In this document: positions 1 through 9,182 of the stretch, in pieces
Numbering within the stretch: the first letter of the stretch is position 1
How the letters are laid out: every line of letters starts with the position of its first letter
Origin: Acholoe squamosa
Taxonomy: Eukaryota; Annelida; Polychaeta; Phyllodocida; Polynoidae
Assembly (NCBI GenBank): GCA_949317995.1
Contig: OX439041.1
Coordinates: 45,741,269 to 45,805,268 of the forward strand
Reading direction: 5' to 3'
Length of the DNA stretch: 64,000 bases
Notes under the pieces: model-generated
The model's input: the letters and a program-made list of their open reading frames with translations, nothing else
Database searches by the model: none
What the model was told of the DNA's origin: nothing
Program-made: the position numbers and the translations under genes

Positions 1-2
1 AT

Positions 3-2255
3 TCTAGAGTCAGTTACCCATTACAAGCAATAGCTAACTGGACTCCAGGAAGTACCAAGGAAAAATTTCCTTGGACACATGAACAGGAAAACGCTTTTCA
101 AAAGCTAAAAGACCTGTTCACGAGTACTCCCGTATTGCAATATCCGAATGAAACGGATCATTTCATACTGGATACTGATGCTAGTAATGATAGCATTGGT
201 GCAGCTCTCTCGCAAGTCCAAAATGGGAGAGAAGTACCAATTGCCTTTGCCAGCAACACACTGAGCAAGACTCAGCGCAATTACTGCACAACCAAAAGAG
301 AGTTGTTAGCAGTAGTCGTATATACCAAGAAGTTCAAACATTTTCTATGGGGAACGAACTTTACTTTGCGTACGGATCATTCCTCTTTAAGGTGGCTACT
401 GAACTTCCGAGATGCTGAAGGCATGTTAGGCCGATGGCTAGCCCATTTATCCGAATATGGGCTTGAACATCAACAGATTTAGCATAGACCCGGAGTTAAG
501 CATTTAAATGCTGATGCTTTGTCTCGAATACCAATCCGGAAATGTGATAATCCGGATTGTACTGATTGTGGAGCTCATAGGGCAGTGTTAGCAGGGATTC
601 GAAGACCATTCGTACCCCTAGTTGCCAGTATACTGGATTGGTCTATGGATCACATACGACATTTCCAGGAAGCTGACTCGATAACTGCGCAGCTACTGCA
701 ATTAGTACCAAAGGGTATACGTCCAGTTAGACCAGAGGTCTCTCTGGAAAATCGAGAAATGAGAAGGTTTCTTGCTCAATGGACCAAGCTTGAAGTCCGG
801 AAAGGCGTGTTATACCGTTGGAAGCCATGTAATAATGGTGATAGAATCATGCAAGTGGTGATACCACATGCCATGAGACATGACATTATGTACTTCTGTC
901 ATGGACATCGGACCAGTGGTCATTTCGGAAGGAAACGCTCGCTAGCACGACTTTCCAAGAAATACTATTGGCCTGGCATGACACGGGACTTGCAAAGATG
1001 GGTAACCACCTGTCCGGATTGTTGTAAAAACAAACCCGGACCCGGGATGGGCAAACTTCCCCTATCCCAAGAACTTTTCGGAGTTAGATTCGCAAGAGTC
1101 GGGGTAGATATTATTAGTGGATTTAATACAACCGCTAATGATAATACCTGTATGATGGTAGTGTGTGATTATTATACGAAATACACTAAAGTATTTCCAC
1201 TACCGGACCACAAAGCAATTACTTGTGCCGAAGCTTTTGTAAAAGGTTGGGTACTGAGCTTCGGTGTACCATTAATGTTACACAGTGACCAAGGCAGAGA
1301 ATTCGAATCAAATCTCTGGCAGGGTATGTGCGAATACTTAGCTATTTGCAAGACTAGAACCAATCCGTATAGGCCACAAAGCGACGGATTGGTGGAAAGG
1401 TTCAATAGAACCCTCATCCAAGTCCTAAAGTCACTCGTTAATGAACATATGGATGACTGGGATGAGCAATGTCATTTTGTGACACATGCTTATAATAGTA
1501 CGGTACATTCAAGTACAAATTGTTCTCCGAACCTTTTAGTATTCGGAGAGGATTTGATAATGCCTGCCGACCTAGTTTTTGGAGTCGTAGGAATGGACCC
1601 TGAACTACCTTGCCATGTAGTTTTTGTGGAATGTTTAAGAGACAGATTTAGAAAAGCATATGAGTCTGTCCGAATTGATTTGGAGAAAAGTGCAAAATGG
1701 CAGAAAGTAGGATACGATACCGATCTAAAGCATCGGAAATTCCAATCCGGAGACAGAGTCCTCAGATTACATGAACCGCTTAGACACATAAAATTAGCGT
1801 CTAATTGGGACGGTCCCTTTACTATAACACAAGTTATCAGTGATTGTACCGTAATTATTAAATCTGACCTTGGTCGACTTTATAAGTCAAATGTGGCTAG
1901 ATTAAGGAAATGGTCTGGGAGGGAGACCTCCACAGAAATGTATGGTGAAGGTTCCGGAAAGATCCTGAACCAGAATCGCATAATAGACCAGGTAGAGAAC
2001 ACTACAGTGAAGCGCGGCCGTGGTAGACCCAAGAAGTGTTCCGAATCAGTGACACCCACGCCAACACCGATTAAGCGTGGGGGAGTTAAAAAAGTCTCGG
2101 CAGGTGAAGACAAAAAGAGGAGGAAAGGTGTTTCTAAGGCTAAGAAGCACCTAGAGAAAGCTCTTCAGACTGTCAGGTCCGATAAAGAACTATCCGAGAA
2201 GGGGAGATACGTTCGCCGCAGCCCCCGAATTGCCCAGAGGACTGCAGTGACCTAA
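3..2255 (+). CDS. pol: Gypsy Pol C-terminal part: RT end, RNase H, integrase (one in-frame stop)
   Basis: Codes for the enzymes that copy and insert the element. The frame is open from base 3. RNase H acidic residues are visible: Asp in the DTDAS motif (171-179), Glu in KRELL (300-302) and Asp in RTDHS (375-377). A TAG at 480-482 stands directly before the conserved HRPG...NADALSR end of RNase H, and the same frame then continues open to 2255. Counting residues from base 519, integrase has an HHCC finger (H130, H135, C165, C168), catalytic D197, D257 and E293 (classic 35-residue D-E spacing), and a WDGPF motif of the GPY/F module near residue 435. A basic tail follows with the AT-hook-like motif RGRGRPKK (residues 499-506, bases 2013-2036). 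No chromodomain is visible. The start lies upstream of the window. The assignment is secure; activity is doubtful because of the stop. Confidence 0.93.
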
Positions 2256-2764
2256 CCTGTATACACAACGAGTGTAATGTTTACATTTAGAGGAACGGAT
2301 GACAACTGACCCTAAAGGCTTATTTGTCGCCCCCGCATGATGTACCAATGGGTAGTGGACGGATAATCCGGTGGATTTGCTTAAGCTTTCCATAATCTCC
2401 ACTTAAATCCCCAGTCGAGTCATCGGGGTGAGCGATAATTACCTAAAAACAATCAGTTTGTTGATGTACCGCCTGTAGCACGTGCGTTTCCGCATGACGT
2501 CACCGTGTCCAGTCTCGGCTGACCTCTCGTGACCTCGCGGGCTGCGGGGAAATGACGTCACGAAAGCTGGCCTGTCGCCATATTTGTTTTCGGTAACGTT
2601 CAAGACGGTCGAGCTCGCTCCCTTCTTGGATTTTACCGGCTAAGCAAACCCCCCGCTGCTCCTCCAGAGTCTGTCTCCTGGTAGACAGACTCCGTTTGTG
2701 TCGGCCCCTGCGCCGTAAAAGCCGGAAAAAGGAGTAGTTTACTCCCGTGGGCGATTCCCCAGTC
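2256..2764 (+). promoter_or_regulatory. Spacer/leader between pol and ORF2 with two CRE palindromes
   Basis: About 500 bases without an ORF separate the pol stop from the ATG of the second ORF. It contains two perfect TGACGTCA palindromes (2495-2502 and 2553-2560), 58 bp apart, in a GC-rich CpG-containing stretch. TGACGTCA is the established binding site of CREB/ATF bZIP factors. The ORF is in the env position, so its mRNA must come either from splicing or from an internal promoter; the paired sites favour a promoter, which is inference. No TATA box is evident, and no LTR-like sequence matching 7232-7609 occurs here, so this is not a junction between tandem copies. Confidence 0.5.
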
Positions 2765-5705
2765 ATGGCTGAGGAATCCGTAGCTGCAGCCAAGCTATCC
2801 GGTGACCCGGATAAGCTGACTCCGTCCGCAGAAGCTTTTCCGGAAGCTTTGTCGCCTGTTACACAGGAAGAGAGCGAGATGATGGACGTGGAGGAACCCA
2901 CGGATCGCTCGTTCGAGGAGAAGCTGGCTTCATTCTCACTAAATGAGCCAGAGAAACTATTATCTCCACTCCCGGCCGAGGGATCCGGAGCGACTGCGAG
3001 TGCTGAACCCGCAGCGACAGAGTCCGAAACTACCCAAGTTGACGGACAGAAGGATGAGTGGAAGCCAGCAGTGGCGGAGCCTTTTCCAGCTAGCTATGAT
3101 GGTCGCTACCTGTATGTCCACCCGGAACTGCAGGCACAAGTGACCTACGCGGACGGGACACCAGTCAGGATGGACCCGAAAGTCAGGATAGCTATCGAGG
3201 GCGTCATGGCTCCCGAACAGCTGACCAGGATGCCTCCCGAGTGGCTTCGAGACTGGCCGTGGTTCCAACGGGGACTTATGGTGGACGCTGGTTTCCGTGA
3301 AACCGTGTATGCAGCTAACCGAGCCTTCGAGCTCGGAGCGTATCCGAAGCCTGACAAGTCCCTGTGGAACGTCAAGGCTACGAACATCAACTGGGTAGGC
3401 TGTGTCTGGGATACCGATGGCCAGACCTACCCACGCCCTAGTGCTATCCGGACGCCGTGCCGGACCACTAAGGAATTCCGGGAGGCCGCTGCTAACTTCG
3501 AGCAGTGGGATGACGGTTACTACATAACCGAACAGGAATTGGTGAATGAATTCACTAATCGGATTGGACCGAGCTGCAGCCCTTCGGACGGTTATTGTCC
3601 GCCGTATGACTGCCGAACAGGAGGCACAGGAAGAGGCTAAGAGGGCCGCGGAAGCACCCGCACCTCCTATCCCCGACCTGAAGCTTGCCACCAGAAGCTC
3701 CGCCAGTGCTACATCAGCTACCGGCAGCACTACTACCCCAGTAGAAGCCACGACCTCCAGCACATCCGGAACCCAGGAACCGGAGGAAGACTGGAAGGTC
3801 AGTAAGAACCGACGATCCGCTGCTCGGAAGCTCAAGAATCTCCCGGATTCTGCGAGAGCCGAGCCGAAACCCAGCACCTCAACCACTGGTAGTACTGCCA
3901 TGGAGGTTGAGTCGTCTGACGAGGAGTCGGTGCACGAATCCTCGGTTGAGTATGATGAGAAGGCCACTCCATCAACTCAAACCGAGGCCGAACGTTGGGC
4001 TAACGCCAAATCCGGATTCAAAACCCGGATTCCGACGTGTTTCTCCGACTGTGCGTACGGAGTTAAGAAGGACGGCTCTACCCTCTATGCCTGTCCAGAC
4101 TCAATCAATAAGAACGATGAGTCGGATGATGAAGATTGGATGCGTCTTTCGGACGAGGACCCCAATCCGAGCAAAGCCTATCGAAAGATGTGGCTTATGC
4201 TAAACCACACCGAAGGGTATTACACTTATACCCAGAGGAGGAAGCTGCGTTGGGCTTTAGAGAAGTGGTACGGCGACGATCAAAAGTCCTGTCCCTTCTC
4301 TATCTGCCAGGATGCGAGTGATGTCTCGATCCGGACCTGGAGTACTCCAGCCCGGTTCCAAAGGCATCTGGTAGAGGCCCACTTCCACCATCACCCGGTT
4401 TACATTTGTGATCCGAGTTATGGTAAGAAGGGCAAGAAGTGTACTACGAAGGTGCAATACAACCGACGTAGTGATCTGGCTAGACACCAGAAGAAATGCC
4501 ACGCAGAAGGTTTGGACGGGGCACGGAAGCGCATCATGGAGCTTCATCAGGAACTCATGAAGGAGTTCGATAGCCTGAGCGAGGATGCTTGGTCTAAGAT
4601 CCGACCAGGGGACCAAGTCCTCTGCGAAGTTCCGAAGACCAAGGATTCGAAACTCCGAGCAAAGATAGTCCTGACTCCTGGAAAGGGTAAACTGGACATG
4701 CACGAGTCTCTCTGGCAGAAATGCGAGGAATCCGGAAAGGATGCAAAGAGAGCTCGTGAAAGGAGCAGGAGAGATCAGAACCGTGGCGGCAACGGTAATG
4801 GTCAGAGCACGACTAAATCGAAAGTCAGAGCAGAGGACCGTTCCAGGTCCCCTCTGGCAAGGCACCTTGCAGAGCAGGCTCAGGGCACTCCGGTGTTCAA
4901 GAAGCCCGAACCTGCCGGATACGCTGAAGCCGTATCTAAACCTGGGAAAGTGAGTTCTCGAAACTTTCCGTCCTTAAACCAGGGACCTGGACCTGAGAGC
5001 CAGACCTTGGTGGTAGGAAAGGATGGTCGCCTTATGCCAAAGAAGACCACCGCATCTGCTGCCGCCGGATCTGCATCCGCTCCAGCCGCCCCACCAGTTA
5101 CCTTTACCCAGGAGCAGTTAAACATGTACCTGCAAATGGGACTGAAACAGAATGTACCACCTGCCTTCTGTGTACCAACGACAGGTGTGTCCGGAAGTCC
5201 TAAACCCGGAAGTGGTCCACAGGCCGCCTTGACTCCTCCCAAGGCTGTCGCTGCACCTGAGAAACCAAAGGACGCTATTACCATTAAAACCGGTAATGCG
5301 GAAGTTTGGTTCGAGAAGTCTCGCCAAGGGGAGGCAGATGTCCAGAAGGCCATCTACACCCATTGGGAGAAGAGCGTTCGTGAGAAAGCGATCGAGTTTC
5401 ATCAGGGTCTCCTAAACGAAACTCTGTTGTGTATGAAACAGGTGGGCGACGCTGAAAAGCAACGTCTCGAGACCCTCATCCGGGACGATGTGAAGGCCCA
5501 GGAGGAGGCTGCCGCAGCTGCCCAAGAAAAGGCAGCTATGGATGTACACGTGTTGGAAAAGCGTGTAAAGGAGGAGATCACTCGGAACACCAATCTGAAC
5601 ACTAAGTTCATGAGGGTGTTCGGAGTCGACTTGGACGAGTGGGACGGCACTCCCGAGTCGGCTTTAGCTCTTCTGAAGAAGAAGCATGCTAAGAAATCTG
5701 TTTAA
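2765..5705 (+). CDS. Second ORF of the gypsy element: zinc-finger/coiled-coil protein, +1 frame change
   Basis: Not a protein I recognise. The likely start is the ATG at 2765; the frame is open further upstream only from a GTG. The first frame runs to a TAA at 3638-3640. A second frame, open from 3546 (a TGA ends it just upstream at 3543-3545), runs to 5705. Together about 980 codons. The N-terminus is acidic; residues ~100-270 are rich in Trp, Tyr and Phe. In the second frame (counted from 3546) are two cysteine-histidine fingers: C249-x4-C254-x19-H274-x4-H279 and C288-x10-C299-x14-H314-x4-H319. A Lys/Arg-rich linker, a Pro/Ala-rich region and a Glu/Ala-rich probable coiled coil near the C-terminus follow. 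There is no signal peptide or membrane segment, so it is not an envelope protein. A nucleic-acid-binding, Gag-like or silencing-related role is possible. Codon content and base composition match pol, so it belongs to the element. Confidence 0.7.
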
Positions 5706-6488
5706 GCATGCTAGGGTTATTTCTTCCATAATTTTTTTTCCAACACCAAATGACCAGATATAGTCTTTGCGGAACCCTATAGGTCTGCGAATGTTTTATT
5801 CACTAGTGCATGAACACCTATGGTATGTGTTCCGGGTTCCTTTGACCAGTCTATTATATAATTCAGGTTGTATAACATTTATTGCACCCTGAATAGCCTA
5901 TTCGGATTTATAACTTCATCCATGAACAATCCGATAGTAGACTTGCTGCTGTGAGACGTATCCGGATGCCAGTTCCAGACTCCTGCTGTTACCCGTGCTA
6001 ACCAATTACTAGGATGGACTTTACGATTTACCTCTACAACTCATCTGTACTCCCGAATGGACTTATATCAATACTACTATTACTTCCGGATCAACCTATA
6101 TCGGACTATTATTTTACTTATGTCAACTAAGCTTAAAAAGGATTACGTTCTCTACATAGTTGACACATCCGGACTATTATTCTACAAATCTACACCATTC
6201 GGATACACTACAAACTTTAGCACTACTAGAGGATTGTGGGTAGCTGCCCCAAATCAACTACCGTGTTCACTCTGCATAAGGAAACTATAAACTTTAGCAC
6301 GTCCATCCCGTGGTTAGCTGACCACACCTACCTACTAGTACCCGGAGGATACAGCAGAAGACTTCAGCAGCATTTATAATTCCTGTATATTGTGTATAAT
6401 GTCATATTTCTATTTTTCTATAACATTACATGTATGTACATATCCACTAGATACATATTATGATACGGGTACATAGATATTTTCTTGA

Positions 6489-6543
6489 AACGGATCTCTG
6501 ATTATTATTAGTATTCATAGTATAAGATCCGTTAAATCTCACC
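6489..6543 (+). repeat. Inverted repeat, AACGGATC stem
   Basis: AACGGATC at 6489-6496 is the exact reverse complement of GATCCGTT at 6536-6543; the loop between them is AT-rich. First of a series in the gypsy 3' region. Confidence 0.6.
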
Positions 6544-6622
6544 AGAAAACACATATTATTGTCCTGCGAGACAAAATTATATAATAAGTATATTGATCTG
6601 GTGCTATAAAGATTGTTAGATA

Positions 6623-6665
6623 CACGGTGATAATATATCATCATCATATTCATTACCACACCGTG
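6623..6665 (+). repeat. Inverted repeat, CACGGTG stem
   Basis: CACGGTG (6623-6629) pairs perfectly with CACCGTG (6659-6665) around a 29-base loop. Confidence 0.55.
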
Positions 6666-6874
6666 AATTTTTTCTTTTTTTCTAAGTGTATGGTATATAT
6701 ATCCCTATTCGTACTACTCACGGAATCTTTAACGGATTCGTATAATATTAATATACGACATGTCATTAGATAGTGATGTTACTATAACAGTCTTCTTTAA
6801 GACTACATATTCAAATGTGGTGTCAATACTACAAACACACATACGGATGTTATTATGTGATATATTTTATTATC

Positions 6875-7011
6875 GACAGTTCCGTTACACATAGCTGTCA
6901 TCATCACATATATACGATTCATATTACTTGTCTTATTAATTATACCTGAAATATAATACAATATTATGTGGTATAATAATTAAATAGACAGTTCCGTTTC
7001 ACATAACTGTC
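6875..7011 (+). repeat. Duplicated hairpin with conserved loop
   Basis: Two 25-base hairpins start 112 bases apart, at 6875-6899 and 6987-7011. Both have a 7-bp stem beginning GACAGTT and nearly the same 11-base loop (CCGTTACACAT and CCGTTTCACAT). In the first copy the closing arm is AGCTGTC, giving a G-U pair in RNA where the second has A-U, so pairing is kept despite the change. That pattern suggests selection on RNA structure, although two copies are too few to prove it. Confidence 0.55.
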
Positions 7012-7231
7012 TCTTCCTCAAGTAATTCGTATAATATTTCAACATCCTAATCGTTATATGTAACTACATTTCACTATCGAATATATATATATATGACATC
7101 CGGTTCACAATTTATTTGGTGTTAATGTTATACCTATGGTTGTACCTCTATTACTAAAGGTTTAGACATGTAGAAATGTTATCCTAGTAATATTATATGT
7201 ATAACACCCTCCTAAATGTCTGGGGGAGTGG

Positions 7232-7609
7232 TGTAGAGGTACACTTTACTAAACCATAGGAGTTGGGTACCGTCTGACGTGGCGGGTGAGTCGAGTCGTC
7301 GGACGTTCCTCAGGTTCCGGATAGGTGGCAGCACCGATCCGGGTCTGTGGGGACATCTGACGACGAACACCTGGGTCCGTATATAAAGCCCAGGGCTCAG
7401 CCGCTACGTCAGAGGCCCTTCTGGCCTCCACACCATGTAAACCACTGTCTTTTAATATTAGCTGCCTCTTTGATATCATCCGGCAGCCGTGAGTGTGCAT
7501 TAAGTAATAAACCTAACCGTTGGCATACACTTGGAATACTGTCTTACTCTTTCTTTCCGAACCGTAAGACCCGAACCCCCCAGGTCCGTAAGGCCACAAA
7601 CCCTTACAA
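7232..7609 (+). repeat. 3' long terminal repeat of the gypsy element
   Basis: Begins TGTAGAGG directly after the purine tract and ends CCCTTACA, so it has the TG...CA ends of LTRs. It contains a TATA box (TATATAAAG, 7380-7388) and, about 120 bases on, a polyadenylation signal AATAAA (7506-7511), giving the expected U3-R-U5 order. The exact boundaries are inferred because the 5' LTR is not in the window; a start at 7229 is an alternative. Host sequence follows from 7610. Confidence 0.65.
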
Positions 7610-8654
7610 CTGTAAGTGCTGCTACCTAGTGGTTAAACCTGAAGGATTTCAAGCATCAGCTACGTTCAGAGTCAGTGAATTACTCACTGATGCATGGCGG
7701 CAGCACAATATTGAGCGTTGAGCTTTGAGGAATTATGCTAGATATTCTTGCATTCAATCACAATGGCTGTATGCACGTACAATTATATCCTATTACTGGT
7801 TCTGTGAGGCAACTGATGAATAAGACAGCAAAGGATTAGCTGACAAGCTACAGACTTACTAACCATTTGCATTTTGCCAATAGTTTGGGGGTATTTAGAC
7901 TAAAGCGACATTCACATGGACACAGACTAATCAAACAAAAGCTGCATAAATATGAATTGAAAAGTGAAATTAATAATTAAAATTGAAATTTGAGAATCGG
8001 TGCTGTCAGTCTGTCAACACATGCAAAACAACTTGTGACTGGTATCTTTTAGCCTGGGACTTGGGAAATTTGCACAGTTCAAATTGATATGCTAAGTGAC
8101 TCATGAAAAAGACCACTGACAGGTATCTTTAAGTCTTCTTTGGAAAGTAAGTGGAGGGTGTGGAAGAAGGGGAATTATATAGGGGTGTGCAATATCAAAT
8201 TTCGCATGAATGTTCTTTTTGTTAGAAATTGTATTCAGTTTATTTTTTGTTTTTTTTGTTTTGTTTTTTTTTTTACAAAAAAGGTCGAATTTCCGGAAAG
8301 GGTTAGATAAACATACAATACGGGACTATGCATTTTCTGGAGAAGAAAAAAAACACTCTTTCTGAAAATTTGCATTTGTGGAGTCAAGATGTGAATTATC
8401 TGCAAACCTGACCTTTTTCTGAATAAACTAAACAATACACTATCACAAAAAGACCCCAAATTTGATTTGGCATGCATGATGAGTTTTTGAGTACCTACGC
8501 CTAGTACCCTAATATCAATTTTTCAGCTTTAAGCAGATTAAAATTCTTAATGACATCTACAAATAGATATGTCGGATGTCGTTGGTTTATGTATGCCTTT
8601 CTTTAAGGATGATCTTGACCGTTTCGAGTCTTCACTTCGGTGGCCAAATTTTAT

Positions 8655-8753
8655 GCAGGTTTAGTAACCTGCTTGGTCTTAATTTGTGCAGGTTTAGTAA
8701 CCTGCTTGGTCTTAATTTGTGCAGGTTTAGTAACCTGCTTGGTCTTGATTTTC
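8655..8753 (+). repeat. 33-bp tandem repeat, three copies, each a hairpin
   Basis: Three exact 33-bp steps start at 8655, 8688 and 8721. Each unit contains GCAGGTTTAGTAACCTGC, a perfect 7-bp stem with a TAGT loop. Near identity of the units indicates a recent duplication. Confidence 0.85.
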
Positions 8754-9126
8754 TATGATATTATAAAGTTACCAAACCTATAAATGGTCTCTTTCACATT
8801 TAGTTGGTCCGTGCTACAGTCACTGTATAGAAGGGCAGGTGTTTTGTTTTTGTCCATTTCTGTCAGTTACTTCATAATGTGTTAGCCTTGTGTACTATGA
8901 GTATCAATACAAGTATTTTCTCTGATAGCGATCAATATCTGTATAATCATTATAAACATATCATAGCCTTTATGATGTCTAGTATAGGTCAGTTATGCAC
9001 ATGGATATGTCTGCAGATTCGTTTCAAAGGGGATCATTAATCTTGTACAATGTACATCCCCTTTTGTATACAAGCCATGTACCATGAACTTATTACACGA
9101 CTTGTGTGACTCACTTTGCTTTTTCG

Positions 9127-9182
9127 GGATATCAGCACACTTTGGGGTGGATATCAGCACTGTTTAGTGTGGATATCAGCAC
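9127..9182 (+). repeat. 22-bp-spaced GGATATCAGCAC triplet
   Basis: The 12-mer GGATATCAGCAC occurs at 9127, 9149 and 9171, exactly 22 bp apart, roughly two helical turns. The bases between copies are less conserved than the 12-mer, which is more like spaced protein-binding sites than a plain tandem duplication, though decay could look the same. Confidence 0.6.

Larger units (their letters stand above)
5706..7231 (+). other. Non-coding AT-rich 3' region of the gypsy element with hairpins
   Basis: About 1.5 kb between ORF2 and the 3' LTR without a convincing ORF. It is clearly more AT-rich than the ORFs. At least four inverted repeats with different stems are visible (listed separately), spaced over 6489-7011. 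The region ends in a G-rich purine tract around 7222-7231 immediately before the LTR, which fits a polypurine tract for plus-strand priming. Function of the hairpins is unknown. Confidence 0.6.
1..7609 (+). mobile_element. Ty3/gypsy-type LTR retrotransposon, 3' part
   Basis: The window opens inside the pol gene of an LTR retrotransposon. In order it shows the end of reverse transcriptase, RNase H, integrase (HHCC finger, D,D35E core, GPF-type module), a non-coding spacer, a second large ORF, an AT-rich 3' region, a purine tract and a 3' LTR. The domain order RT-RNase H-integrase is that of Ty3/gypsy (Metaviridae). The 5' LTR, primer-binding site, gag and protease lie outside the window, so neither the target duplication nor LTR divergence (age) can be judged. 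One stop codon in RNase H and one frame change in the second ORF suggest this copy is inactive, but both ORFs are otherwise clean over 5 kb, so it is young. The extra ORF after pol sits in the env position. Confidence 0.9.

Noticed and set aside
2256..2764. An LTR between pol and ORF2, making ORF2 the gag of a tandem copy
   Set aside because: No similarity to the LTR at 7232-7609 and no TG...CA unit with TATA and polyadenylation signals.
2765..5705. ORF2 as an envelope gene
   Set aside because: No signal peptide, membrane anchor or furin-type site; it has zinc-finger-like motifs instead.
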